Shown: positions 55,743 through 63,998, counted from the first letter of the stretch. The stretch: 64,000 nucleotides of DNA from Echinometra lucunter (GCA_029962745.1 CM057162.1:13107139-13171138), one strand, 5' to 3'. Numbers and translations: made by a program. The notes: generated by a model not told the origin, from the sequence alone.

Positions 55743-56603
55743 AGAGTTGACACACGGTCCTCTGACATTGATGTGGAGAATAATATGATTAAGAACCAGT
55801 CATCAGACAAAGGAAGAAAGATATACCACACAGAAATTGCATCAATAGCAGGTGTTGTTGAAGATTCAACAACAGATTGGACATTGGTGAAAGCAAGGGT
55901 AGACTCTACCAGTGATTTGGATCATGATGTACCACAGCCAGTCAACAGTGAAGCAAGTATCAACAGTGCTGTTAATAGTTCTAGGCAAGAAATGGAAGTT
56001 AATGGCTCTAGACCTCATGAAAAATCAGGGTTTGATGGTGCTCCTCACAAGACATCTTTATGTAAGACTCTCCCAGCAAGTGAGCTGAGCATAGATCAAA
56101 CACCCTCTGAGGTGGTGAAGCAAGCATTACTCAGTAATGACTCTCAATCAAATGCATCAGGAACCCACCAGTCACTAGGAAAAACTACTAAAAGTATTCT
56201 CAAGAAGCACAAGAAGCGAGGCCCTCTCAGGGTGATCGTTGGAAAAGAACTTGCTGACAAAAGACAAAAGAGTTTGGCTAGCGCCAAGCTCTCGCAGTCT
56301 CATTCTATCTGGAGCCAGTCAGCACCAGTTGTAAATCCGGTCAGCAACATACTTCATGAAGGTGACTTGCTGTTTGGAAAACCAAAGAAACGAGTTAGCT
56401 TTGAAGATGCCATAGACCTTGTTGACACCCTTGGTGAGGGTGAGGTGTTAGGCAAAGACTTGCTGATGACGGATATTGTCAGCCAGACAGCTATGAAAGA
56501 AGTCCTGAAGATAGTCAAAGAGGTCAGTGTGGACAGAGAATCGATATTAGCACCGCAGCCTCCTAAGAAAACATCCGTTTTCTTCTCTATCAAGAAATCT
56601 TGA
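54615..56603 (+). CDS. SNAPC2: SNAPC2-like coding exon 7, second part (frame-shifted continuation)
   Basis: This frame is open from 54576 to the TGA at 56601-56603 and plainly continues the same protein. It has three more canonical AT-hooks (54726-54752, 54864-54887 and 55716-55742) and degenerate ones (RGRSRK near 55660, RRRRPLK, RTRPSK). A single missing base, for example in the A5 run at 54612-54616, would fuse it to the preceding part, giving a protein of about 2,188 residues. The C-terminal 150 residues are less repetitive. They carry a SILK motif (56193-56204) followed 62 residues later by KKRVSFEDA (RVSF, 56391-56402), then a hydrophobic/helical stretch and the end FFSIKKS. It could instead be a separate gene, but there is no plausible ATG before the first AT-hook other than 54708, and no promoter or acceptor was seen. 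Confidence 0.8.
   Translation, partial: NRVEKDDRTKRRPFQEVIQDKAKTSIIETDVMVTEGEKRKRGRPPKRLRTDSLEKSIVSPRETVNKSSIDQIEAVSQTKIGETRKRGRPRKESIPNSFDDSPDRTVANQATENAEDTGHLETHSRTGREETDKGGQPSLEFIPNNPNPATDVKTGSEQCLAERAENDKEGQCKPEIRPAPTYVLFYRVINHPSAVENKTTARRYREIRPAPPKEDKVTSNPSVERKASIGPLSAGADSGLVKQGRRRRPLKNVQKDVTTTKDTPGSQSKSAKATRKSRRTRPSKEFQVNSSSDRQSSKEQGQSKEPDTSNNHVADQENAEGIKMHSGKKETTVLHADSVPGVDQKQKRGRSRKAVKPEADVRLSRPEKQKRGRPSKRVDTRSSDIDVENNMIKNQSSDKGRKIYHTEIASIAGVVEDSTTDWTLVKARVDSTSDLDHDVPQPVNSEASINSAVNSSRQEMEVNGSRPHEKSGFDGAPHKTSLCKTLPASELSIDQTPSEVVKQALLSNDSQSNASGTHQSLGKTTKSILKKHKKRGPLRVIVGKELADKRQKSLASAKLSQSHSIWSQSAPVVNPVSNILHEGDLLFGKPKKRVSFEDAIDLVDTLGEGEVLGKDLLMTDIVSQTAMKEVLKIVKEVSVDRESILAPQPPKKTSVFFSIKKS
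56193..56402 (+). other. Predicted PP1-docking module (SILK and RVxF motifs)
   Basis: The reading frame gives TKSILKKHKK and, 62 residues later, PKKRVSFEDA. SILK and [KR]-[VI]-x-[FW] are the two best-known docking motifs for the PP1 catalytic subunit, and SILK is normally N-terminal to RVxF, as here. The Ser within RVSF is a typical phospho-switch that would block docking. Basic residues before, and acidic residues after, RVSF are favourable. Confidence 0.7.
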
Positions 56604-56641
56604 GGTCATATTACAAGTACGGCAAGATCTGATACTGTTCA

Positions 56642-56788
56642 GGGCCCCGTTTCATAAAATTTGTTATCAGTAACAACTACCACATTTCTATGACAAATTT
56701 GCTCTCAGCCATTCAAATGCAAGGCTTTCAGCAGTTTTTAACAGTTATGCAACTTGTTATTGATTACAGGTTTTATGAAACGGGGCCC
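56642..56788. mobile_element. Hairpin MITE, 'GTTTCATnAA' family
   Basis: GGGCCCCGTTTCATAAAAT and GTTTTATGAAACGGGGCCC are the arms. The core CTCAGCCATTCAAATGCAAG matches the other family members. It lies 38 bp after the SNAPC2-like stop codon. Confidence 0.9.
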
Positions 56789-56832
56789 AGGTTACATAAT
56801 TCATGTCAGTATGCATGTGGCTATTTGGTCAA

Positions 56833-57279
56833 CTGGGCCAGTATTCAATTCCATACTTAAGTCAGAAATATGAGTATTTGTCTTAGTTTTTTACTTAGAT
56901 AAAATACTTAGCAAAATTTTGTATTCAGTTCAGTATTTTGGCAAAGTATTTTACTCTAAATCTAAGACACCTACCTAGGAGACTTAAGGCAATTATTTTG
57001 GAGGCCTTGACTGGCAGGCATAGCTTTTTATACGCAGTCATCATGAGCTGCGCAGTATTATATCATAGCGTATCCGAGCGTATTTGATGCAACATGTTAA
57101 TTGCGCATTGAAAATATCACGTCACAATGCATATCAAGAAGGATTTTGACTTAAAGTTGGCTTACTAAAGTAATGTTCAAAGTATTGAATTGAATATGAT
57201 TTGAGCAAATTTCTTAGCCAAGTAAAATATTTAGTAAAAGTTTTACTTAATCCAAGTATTGAATTGAATACCGGCCCAG
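56833..57279. mobile_element. TIR element (447 bp), ends CTGGGCCAGTATTCAATTC
   Basis: CTGGGCCAGTATTCAATTC at the left and GAATTGAATACCGGCCCAG at the right are inverted with two mismatches. Interior arms with ACTTAG/CTAAGT words pair further in. Confidence 0.82.
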
Positions 57280-57306
57280 GCCATTTGTAGGCATCTTCTA
57301 TAGTCT

Positions 57307-57444
57307 GGGGAGCGTTTCATGAAGAGTTTTGTCAGTGAATTTACCTGACAAATATGATCTCAGCCAATCAGATGCAAGGATTTTAGTAGCTTATAACAGT
57401 TGTCAGTGGAAATTACTGATGGGACTCTTCATGAAACCATCCCC
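57307..57444. mobile_element. Hairpin MITE, 'GTTTCATnAA' family
   Basis: GGGGAGCGTTTCATGAAGAG and CTCTTCATGAAACCATCCCC pair. The core CTCAGCCAATCAGATGCAAG is identical to that of 14739-14874. Confidence 0.88.
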
Positions 57445-57744
57445 TGATCTACATATCGAAACAATGTATAAAATCATATATTTCTTTCTTGTAAGTATTA
57501 CGAACCTATGTGCTGTACCTGTGCCAAATGATTTCTGTGTATTACCCTAGCATCTTTAATTAAGAATGGAACTAAATTCACTCTTGATTTATGTCATGTT
57601 TGAAATGAATTCCAGAAATCTGATTGGTTTTTTTTAAATGCATTCAAGAGCAGTCAGAGTTTGATGTTATTTTTGTGTCCAAGCTGGAGTGTCAAAGAAT
57701 TTGAAGTTTTTAGTTATTGTGTGCTAGACAAACCTTGGAATTCA

Positions 57745-58049
57745 GGGGGGTGTTTCACAAAGACTAAGATTGACTCAAATCATTCTTAACTATGGCAGGC
57801 CATTCATGCCACTGTTTGCTTTCACCATCGGTCTCTTAAGGGATGCACAAATCATGGTCACAAATTTGCAGAATTAACATTTTTGGTTTTCTTCATCAAT
57901 GAACTATAAAAAATTATCATTTCTGCAGATTCGTGACCATGATTTGCAAATCCTTTGAGAGGTCCATGATGAAAGAAAACAGTGGCATGAATGGCCAGCC
58001 ATTGTCAAGTGCGATTTTAGTCAATCTTAGTCTTTGTGAAACACCCCCC
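57745..58049. mobile_element. Long foldback element (305 bp) with arms of about 140 bp
   Basis: GGGGGGTGTTTCACAAAGAC at the left and GTCTTTGTGAAACACCCCCC at the right begin arms that pair almost throughout, through AAGATTGACT / AGTCAATCTT, GGCCATTCATGCCACTGTTT / AACAGTGGCATGAATGGCC and ATCATGGTCACAAATTTGCA / GATTCGTGACCATGAT. Only a short AT-rich centre near 57880-57925 is unpaired. Confidence 0.92.
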
Positions 58050-59131
58050 AAATGATAATTATGCAATTATGCAAAGCACAAGCCTGTAACCACATTGTTT
58101 CATTGCTTCTTCCATTTCATTATCCTACTCTTTTTGAGACCTAATTTGCAACAACTCAGTGTGTGCGGGTTCAGAGTTATGTTACACTTTGTACAAGCAC
58201 TTCATTCAGAAAATTGCTCAAAATCATTATTTTGTATGTAATTTTATACAAATTTAGTTTAAAGCCATGTATTCATAAATGTGTCATTATTTTTAGTCTT
58301 TTTTTCTTTTACTAGTTGAAATAGATTAATATTAGGGTTTTTTTTAAATAATTGCAAGAGTGTGACTTAAAAGATTTTATTCAAAAATTGCAAAATTTGT
58401 GACCCGTGAAGCAAAGTTCAGGACACGGATGCAAAATTCAGGACCTGGGATGCGAAAATTCAGGACACAGGATGCAAAATTCATGAACCGTGACGTGAAT
58501 TTCAGGACCCGGTAAGCGAAATTCAGGACCTGGGATGCGAAATTCACGTCGCACATGACCTGTTGTCGAGATTACTTCAGGGCCACCATAGTGAGTGTTA
58601 GTAGTCAGTAAATGACCCGCATTAAATCTCTTGTAAAGCAGATCATTTTTAGACACGCAGTTAAATGTGGAATGATGTAATGGAAGAAGGTTGCTAAACA
58701 TGTCCTTACACAATCCTACTGTGTAATTTTTTCATATATCATTGTTTGAGCAGCATTTGCAAAAAAATTAGTGATATGAACTTTGAAAGTCTCATCAGCA
58801 ACAGTATTTGTGATAGATGAATATAAATTCATAATATTGATATCAAAGGTAAATTTAATCTTGGGTTGTAGAAAAGAAAGGTCAGTTTAGAGAATCTATT
58901 TGAAAACTATTCTGAATGGCTCATTATATATTAAGCAGAAAATACAGTATACAGAATGCAGAAAATGGAAGTAGGGGCAGTATTTCTCCTTAGGGTTAAG
59001 GGAGAGGGAAAGGGGAACTGACATGTAGTATATTACATAGTTGTCTATGACTTGTCACCCATGTCTAATTGACATGAAGTGGATTCACTGAGTGAGAAAA
59101 GTTTCTTGTTGCAGCATTGTAAGTGCCGTGT
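58050..59131. other. Gene-free segment with a short minisatellite
   Basis: Apart from the tandem repeat at 58399-58549 I see no feature. Confidence 0.6.
58399..58549. repeat. Minisatellite, about 22-bp unit, 7 copies
   Basis: The unit is roughly GACCYGGGATGCGAAATTCAG. Copies differ at a few positions (ACACGGATGCAAAATTCAG, ACCCGGTAAGCGAAATTCAG). Confidence 0.9.
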
Positions 59132-59347
59132 AATTCGTCGTGTGGCTGGCAGAAGGGCGTAAGCATTTACGCGTTTTGAACTTCTCTGCGACTGGCAGAA
59201 GGGCGTTAATGGGCATGCACACTGTACATTTCGCGTAGCGCGCGCGCTCGAGCTACCGCCCTTCTGCCTGCGGTACAGGAATTGAAAATCACACTGGCGG
59301 CGTCGGGCACATTTGCCTACGCCCTTCTGCCAGCCGCATGACGAATT
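59132..59347. mobile_element. Inverted-repeat element with CpG-rich core (216 bp)
   Basis: AATTCGTCGTGTGGCTGGCA at the left pairs with TGCCAGCCGCATGACGAATT at the right, and AGAAGGGCGTA with TACGCCCTTCT. CTGGCAGAAGGGCG repeats internally at 59190 and the CCGCCCTTCTGCC complement at 59256. The core GCGTAGCGCGCGCGCTCGAG is strikingly CpG-rich for this AT-rich window. Confidence 0.85.
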
Positions 59348-59454
59348 GGTTTTCCCCAGAGATTTGCTGCATTCAAAAATGTATCGAGGCTTGTTAAGAC
59401 ACAATATGATGTGACAAGTACCACTTATACAACTTTGAGCAAAACTTCCTTTGT

Positions 59455-59790
59455 AGAGGGATCCCATTTTAATTGATCAGAGGGCCTGAAGATCACCTGG
59501 AATGAAACATTTTGTACAAAAATGCCCCAAACTATGGTCTCTATATAAATTCAGACCTCCCATCCATTCTGAATTTGGAGGAAAGAATCTGAATTTTGAC
59601 CATTCCAAGCTCTTGTTTCGACAGAATTTTCCTGTTTTTCTTGATAAATTTACTACTCACTCCTACAGGATATGCCGTGTCCTTCCTAATTTTGAGCAAA
59701 ATTATCTCTGTTTTTCAGTCAGAAAGGTTGGGAGGTCTGTAAATTGATAGGGCCTTAATTCAGGTCTTTGCCTGAAAACTGGTATCCCTG
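59455..59790. repeat. Dispersed repeat related to 36202-36344
   Basis: Starts AGAGGGATCCCATTTTAATTG and ends AAAACTGGTATCCCTGTTT. TGATCAGAGGGCCTGAAGAT, CATTTTGTACA and the TTCAGG end segments match 36202-36344. The middle (59540-59740) is additional sequence with its own GACCTCCC...GGGAGGTC inverted pair, possibly a nested element. Confidence 0.65.
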
Positions 59791-60428
59791 TTTGGAATTT
59801 GAAGTTGCATAACTGTTGATGTGTAGTGCTCTTCTCATTAAATATAGAAGGATTTACCATGCCACATGTGAACATTCAAAGAACCGCTGGGGTTGGTTGC
59901 GGGTGTGAGTAACTTGCCATAGTTACAATGTAAGTTAAATCTTAGTCCTGGTCTTTGTGAAACACACCCCTACCTCCCAGTTCTCAAAGATATGAAGTTA
60001 GCGTGGTTGCTTGTCAAATGGGCCATAACTGTTTGTTATGCCAGTTTGTTATGCCAGTTTGTTATGCCAAAAAGTGCTCCACACTGCCTGGTATGGGGCC
60101 TTTATAATGTAAATTTTGCAATGTTTTCAGATTTAGAAAAAGGAATAGAATACAATTTTGAAATTTGAAAAAAAAAACAGATTCATTTGTTGTACATGTA
60201 TTGTATAAAAAAATCAGCTTCCAAGATGACATAAAACTTTGAGCGAGCACTTCAACGGGGATGAAAACCTTCAAACAAGGTTATCTAGAACGTGTAAAAA
60301 AGGGTGTTTTTGGCATACTAGCGATGTTAAAGAATTTCCTCTAATAATGTAAAACACCTCCCCATAGTATTGGTTCTCAAAAAAGCTGTGAACTTTACCA
60401 CAAGCCAGTTCATTTATCATACATGTAA

Positions 60429-60620
60429 TACAGTGAAACCTGTGTATAAAGACCACTCAAGGGAAACAAGAAAAGTGGTCTTTATATGCATGTGGTCTTT
60501 ATGGACAGGTTTCCTTAAGTACATGCTCCAATGAGAAACCACATTGAAGGGAAACAGAAAATGTGGCCTTTATAGACAGGTTGTTAAAGACAGGTGGTTG
60601 CTAAAGCAGGTTTGACTGTA
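60429..60620. mobile_element. TA-flanked MITE (Tc1/mariner-like ends)
   Basis: TACAGTGAAACCTGTGTATA at the left and AAGCAGGTTTGACTGTA at the right are inverted with TA at both ends. The interior repeats GGTCTTTATA-ACAGGT. The TGGCCACC-rich stretch at 24485-24630 begins with the same TACAGTCA motif. Confidence 0.75.
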
Positions 60621-61136
60621 CATTAACAATGAAGTCCATGTGTATGAATTATATTCCAAAAGCTTTACTTCTGAATTTTGGAAATATGAGAATTTTTGGT
60701 TTTATTTTTGCTGGGGGGGGGGGTTGTTTGTTTTAGGGTGGTTTTATTTATTTAAATATGCCTTCACCATGGATTTATTTTGTTGTTGTTGTTGTTGAAT
60801 TATTAACTCTTCTTTCTGTGATGCCAGTATCTTGCAACAGCTATGTTATGGCATTGTACATACATGTACATGTATATTAGCTGTACTATACTTTATTATT
60901 TGAGTTGTGAGTTTACATGTACATAAAATGCAAAATATGTTCATCAGAACTTCTTTTGTATCCCTTGTTTTTTTTTTTTTTTCATATGTATGTAATCATA
61001 TCTGAGACAATGAAAACAGTTTAAACTCTTGGCATATGAACTTGTTTTGCATTAGCTGCTTTCTTTGCTACATCTGGCATGCTGGGATCTTTTTTGAAAC
61101 CATATCAGAAAGCTTATTTACTTTAAAGGGAACTGG

Positions 61137-61465
61137 TAACATTGTCTCTGGTCTTAAAAAAAAAAATGTTTTCATGGGTGCAGCATTAATAATTACAAAC
61201 ATGGCCATACGAAAACGTTACTTTCATTAGATTTAATGTCGTTTAGTTAAGAAAATTTGACAAAAATGAAAATACAGGCCAGCCTCATTCTATCAAACTT
61301 CAAAACTACAATACTTTTTTTCAATAAAATAGAGTAAATATATGCTCTGATTCATACTGTTATATGTCCATATCAGTAATTATTCATCTCACATTAATTT
61401 CATTCATACTTTAATTCAATATGATAACTGTTTTTTAAACATTACTCAACGGTACCAGTTTCCCT
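61137..61465. mobile_element. TTAA-type MITE (329 bp), ends AGGGAACTGGTAAC
   Basis: AGGGAACTGGTAACATTG at the left pairs with CAACGGTACCAGTTTCCCT at the right. TTAA lies at 61133-61136 and 61466-61469. Confidence 0.85.
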
Positions 61466-61478
61466 TTAAGTTAACAAG

Positions 61479-61622
61479 AGATGAGAAAGAAGGGAGATGA
61501 AAAGACAAGTGGAATAAAAGAGGAAAAAAGAAAGGAAGGGGTAAAGAAGAGAGAGAGGCAGATATAGGGGAGATGAAACCCTAGCAGAAAATGAAAGATG
61601 AGAAGAGAGTGGGAGACAAAAG
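61479..61622. repeat. GA-rich low-complexity tract
   Basis: GAGAAAG/GGGAGA/AAGAGA words on the plus strand; no coding signal. Confidence 0.85.
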
Positions 61623-61707
61623 AACAAAGAACATCTTTACTACATTCTGCTTTGACTTTGCAAGTAATAAATATATTTAACAAAACATAATATTCATAAA
61701 CAATTAA

Positions 61708-62195
61708 AGGCATTGGTTAACATTGTTATGATTTTAAAAAATCTTGTTTTGTTACTTAAAAATGGGATAAACATAAGGGTTATAGTGTAAAAATACCAGT
61801 CTGAAAGTTTCAAAGTGTAATATCCACAAGAAGTAATTTTAAATTTCAAAAATGTGAAACAATGTTTGAAAACACATTTTCTAACCCCCGTAATCAGTGT
61901 ATGTTCAGAAGAATTGCTTTTTACATAACATACTTTGACTATGGGGTAAGAAAATGTGTAACTTCCCAGAAAATTGAGACAATGTGAAATTTCATGTACA
62001 TAGTGAATGGAGAGCTGCTCACATATGATGTCATCAGTGTTGCCAATTTGCAGAGCCAAGAGTAATTTACTAGAAAATGTAAATGAGTGTAATTTTCTTA
62101 TTCTTTGACCAATTTTGCTCATTTCTTTTTTAAAATGCTGTTCAAATTTATCTCCTTTTATTGAAACAGTGAAACTTCCAGGGTGGACTTTCCCT
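61708..62195. mobile_element. TTAA-bounded repeat with two different ends
   Basis: TTAA lies at 61704-61707 and 62196-62199. The left end AGGCATTGGTTAAC belongs to the family of 17125-17617. The right end, read inward as AGGGAAAGTCCACCC, belongs to the family of 39755-40060 and 45311-45629. It therefore looks like a chimera of two TTAA-type families, with the 78-bp hairpin (61877-61954) near the junction. Confidence 0.75.
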
Positions 62196-62339
62196 TTAAC
62201 AGAAAGTCATTTTTCCACCTCTCAACACAGTGTGTTCAAGAGAGCAATAATAACTTAATGTGCATCTAAAAGAGTTGATTGCCAATACATGTACACTATT
62301 TGTGCATTTGCTGGAAACTATAAGTACATCCTGTATTGG

Positions 62340-62600
62340 GTGATGTGCATTATTCCAAAGGTTTGTTATTCTGAAGATTTGTTATTTTGAAATACCAAAA
62401 GTGCGTATACCTAAATGTTTGTTAGAAAATGAAAAAGGGTTCATTAATCCGAACATTTGTGCCGTTACTCCAAAAGTGCGGTATTCTGAAGGTTCGTTAT
62501 TCTGAAGGTTCGATAGTCTGAAATAACTAACAAACTAACAAACTTATTTCATTTTCGGATTAACGAACCTTTGGAATAAACAACCCTTTAGAATAATGAA
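62340..62600. repeat. Repeat zone of GTTCGTTATTCTGAA words and inverted copies
   Basis: GGTTTGTTATTCTGAAG and GGTTCGTTATTCTGAAG-type words occur four to five times (62359-62520). The inverse ATTAACGAACCTTTGGAATAA lies at 62555. GAAAATGAAAAAGGGTTCATTAATCC (62430) pairs with ACTTATTTCATTTTCGGATT. I cannot delimit element ends. Confidence 0.7.
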
Positions 62601-63300
62601 CAGTAGCCCCTGTATTTGGAATACATGTACTAGTAAAATAAATTAATAACTCCAACATTTCCCAGTTAAAAATCCACACAATGAAATGTTGGAAGTCCAC
62701 AATAAACCTAATGATTGGGCAGTCCTAAAATAGATGTTCTATACTTTCCTTGGGTTTAAAGCAAAATGAACATAAATCTAAATTCAAGATTTTAATGTTT
62801 TGAGATTCTTGATCACAGGAATAAATAAAGAGAATACAGAAATTAAAGTTAATGGTTATACAGATACTGTGTACTTTTGGGGCCATAATGATCTGTTTAG
62901 ATTTTTAGACAATGTTCTAGAAGAATCTAAGTGTCTCTCTGGCTTGGCATTAAACAAAAAATAAATCCAAGCTATTAATTTGGGGTTATATAAAGCTCAC
63001 CCACCGGAGAATCCCTCATCTGGGTTAACGTTCAACGTGCTTTTCTGGGTGTACAATTTTCAGTGCATTTGAAAGAGACTTATGCTTTGAACTTCCCAAA
63101 CTACAAAAAAATGAAAAAGTATCTTGGTCATGAAGAACTTGCTTTGTAGATAATTTTTCAAAAAAAACAAAGTTTAAAATTGGGAATCAAAACTATTCTT
63201 CTTGTACTGCTTGCAGAATTGATGTAGCCATGTCATACTTGAACATTAAATCAGAATTCCTACTTTTGAAAAAACAGGGCTGTATGTGTCCAGAACCAAA
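62601..63300. other. Gene-free segment left of the right-edge gene
   Basis: AT-rich; no repeat boundaries or coding signal recognised. Confidence 0.55.
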
Positions 63301-63311
63301 CACACTCTGAT

Positions 63312-63317
63312 TTTATT
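63312..63317 (-). terminator. Possible poly(A) signal (AATAAA on minus strand)
   Basis: TTTATT on plus is AATAAA on minus, about 300 bases past the minus-strand stop codon at 63621. Position and strand fit a 3' UTR for the right-edge gene, but a lone hexamer is weak evidence. Confidence 0.4.
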
Positions 63318-63620
63318 TTCTGCGGATCGTGAGGCCACCTGATTTGCTGTTTGCATCAGGGTTCAAGTTGGCATAATGGTTGTAATGGTTGCTATGTTGC
63401 CTGTTCCAATTTTTGTGAATGGTTTGGGCCAAGCTTTGACCAAGGATACGAGTGGTTGCATGACATTTGCTCCACCGAGGATTGCTTCTATAGGTAATCT
63501 TCATGTTAAGCCAAACATAAAACCAAACCTCAAACCTAACACTAACCTTTATCCTTATCCTGACATTGTTCAACCAAAACTGATCACATTCCCAACCATA
63601 ACTTTATGTCTTTGGAGATA

Positions 63621-63998
63621 TTAAGACTGAAGCAATCGTTGCAGGCTGAGCAAATGTCGTGGCACCTTCTGGTCAGATGTAGACTGAATAATGGGTGTGA
63701 TTGCTGGGGGAATAACTGTTGTTGCAGGAGAAGCTGTAACTTGACTGTTGGTTGCAGAAACAAGTTCAGCCACTTTTCTAGTTCTCCCCAAGGACTGTTT
63801 GGCCACAGTTTTATCCTGCATTGGGGTTGCGTTCTGTCCGGTGGTGGTGGCAGCAGCGACAGCATCAGTGCTGCTAATGATTCTGGAAGAGACAGGGGTG
63901 GACGGCGTGATAGGAGTGCCAGGTGTGGACTGCTGGATCTGTGTGACTTCTGTTGACAGGTTCGAGGTCGATACAGAATGCGAGGTGTCGTCCGTTAT
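63621..63998 (-). CDS. C-terminal exon of an unidentified Ser/Thr/Pro/Gln-rich protein (partial)
   Basis: On the minus strand the frame is open from the window edge to a TAA at 63621-63623 (125 residues). It reads STEVTQIQQSTPGTPITPST, then GRTRKVAELVSATN and SDQKVPRHLLSLQRLLQS at the end. Thr/Ser/Pro/Gln-rich text of this kind is common in nuclear regulatory proteins and activation domains, but I do not recognise a family. Two other minus-strand frames are also partly open; this one has no stop and the most protein-like composition. No splice acceptor is visible inside, so the exon extends beyond the window. It points toward the SNAPC2-like gene (convergent, tail to tail). Confidence 0.55.
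   Translation of the reverse strand: MTDDTSHSVSTSNLSTEVTQIQQSTPGTPITPSTPVSSRIISSTDAVAAATTTGQNATPMQDKTVAKQSLGRTRKVAELVSATNSQVTASPATTVIPPAITPIIQSTSDQKVPRHLLSLQRLLQS

Larger units (their letters stand above)
41845..56603 (+). other. SNAPC2: SNAPC2-like gene span with long AT-hook tail
   Basis: Seven coding exons with GT-AG junctions and consistent phases were assembled by eye: 41874-41955, 43186-43333, 44812-44921, 46151-46191, 47761-47826, 49076-49211 and 50621-56603 (the last with one frame break). The acceptor-like TTGATATCAG just before 41845 suggests an untranslated first exon further left. Residues 1 to about 360 follow human SNAPC2 (SNAP45) from end to end as I recall it: Myb/SANT-like helices, the PIE-W-DL block, the IY-YL block, the AES/ESQV-LD block and the LNP-P-E-L motif. 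The remaining ~1,800 residues have no counterpart in human SNAPC2. The protein should act in the nucleus in the SNAPc complex that binds the PSE of snRNA promoters. Confidence 0.85.
56604..57744. other. 3' flank/UTR of the SNAPC2-like gene with MITE cluster
   Basis: Three inverted-repeat elements occupy most of it. I see no AATAAA close to the stop codon; the first clear plus-strand one is far away (61322), so the 3' end of the transcript is unresolved. Confidence 0.6.

Noticed and set aside
50717..55831. Many 60-144 codon frames on either strand within exon 7
   Set aside because: They are shadows of the long AT-hook coding frame (for example the Leu/Phe-rich complements of KRKRGRP repeats).
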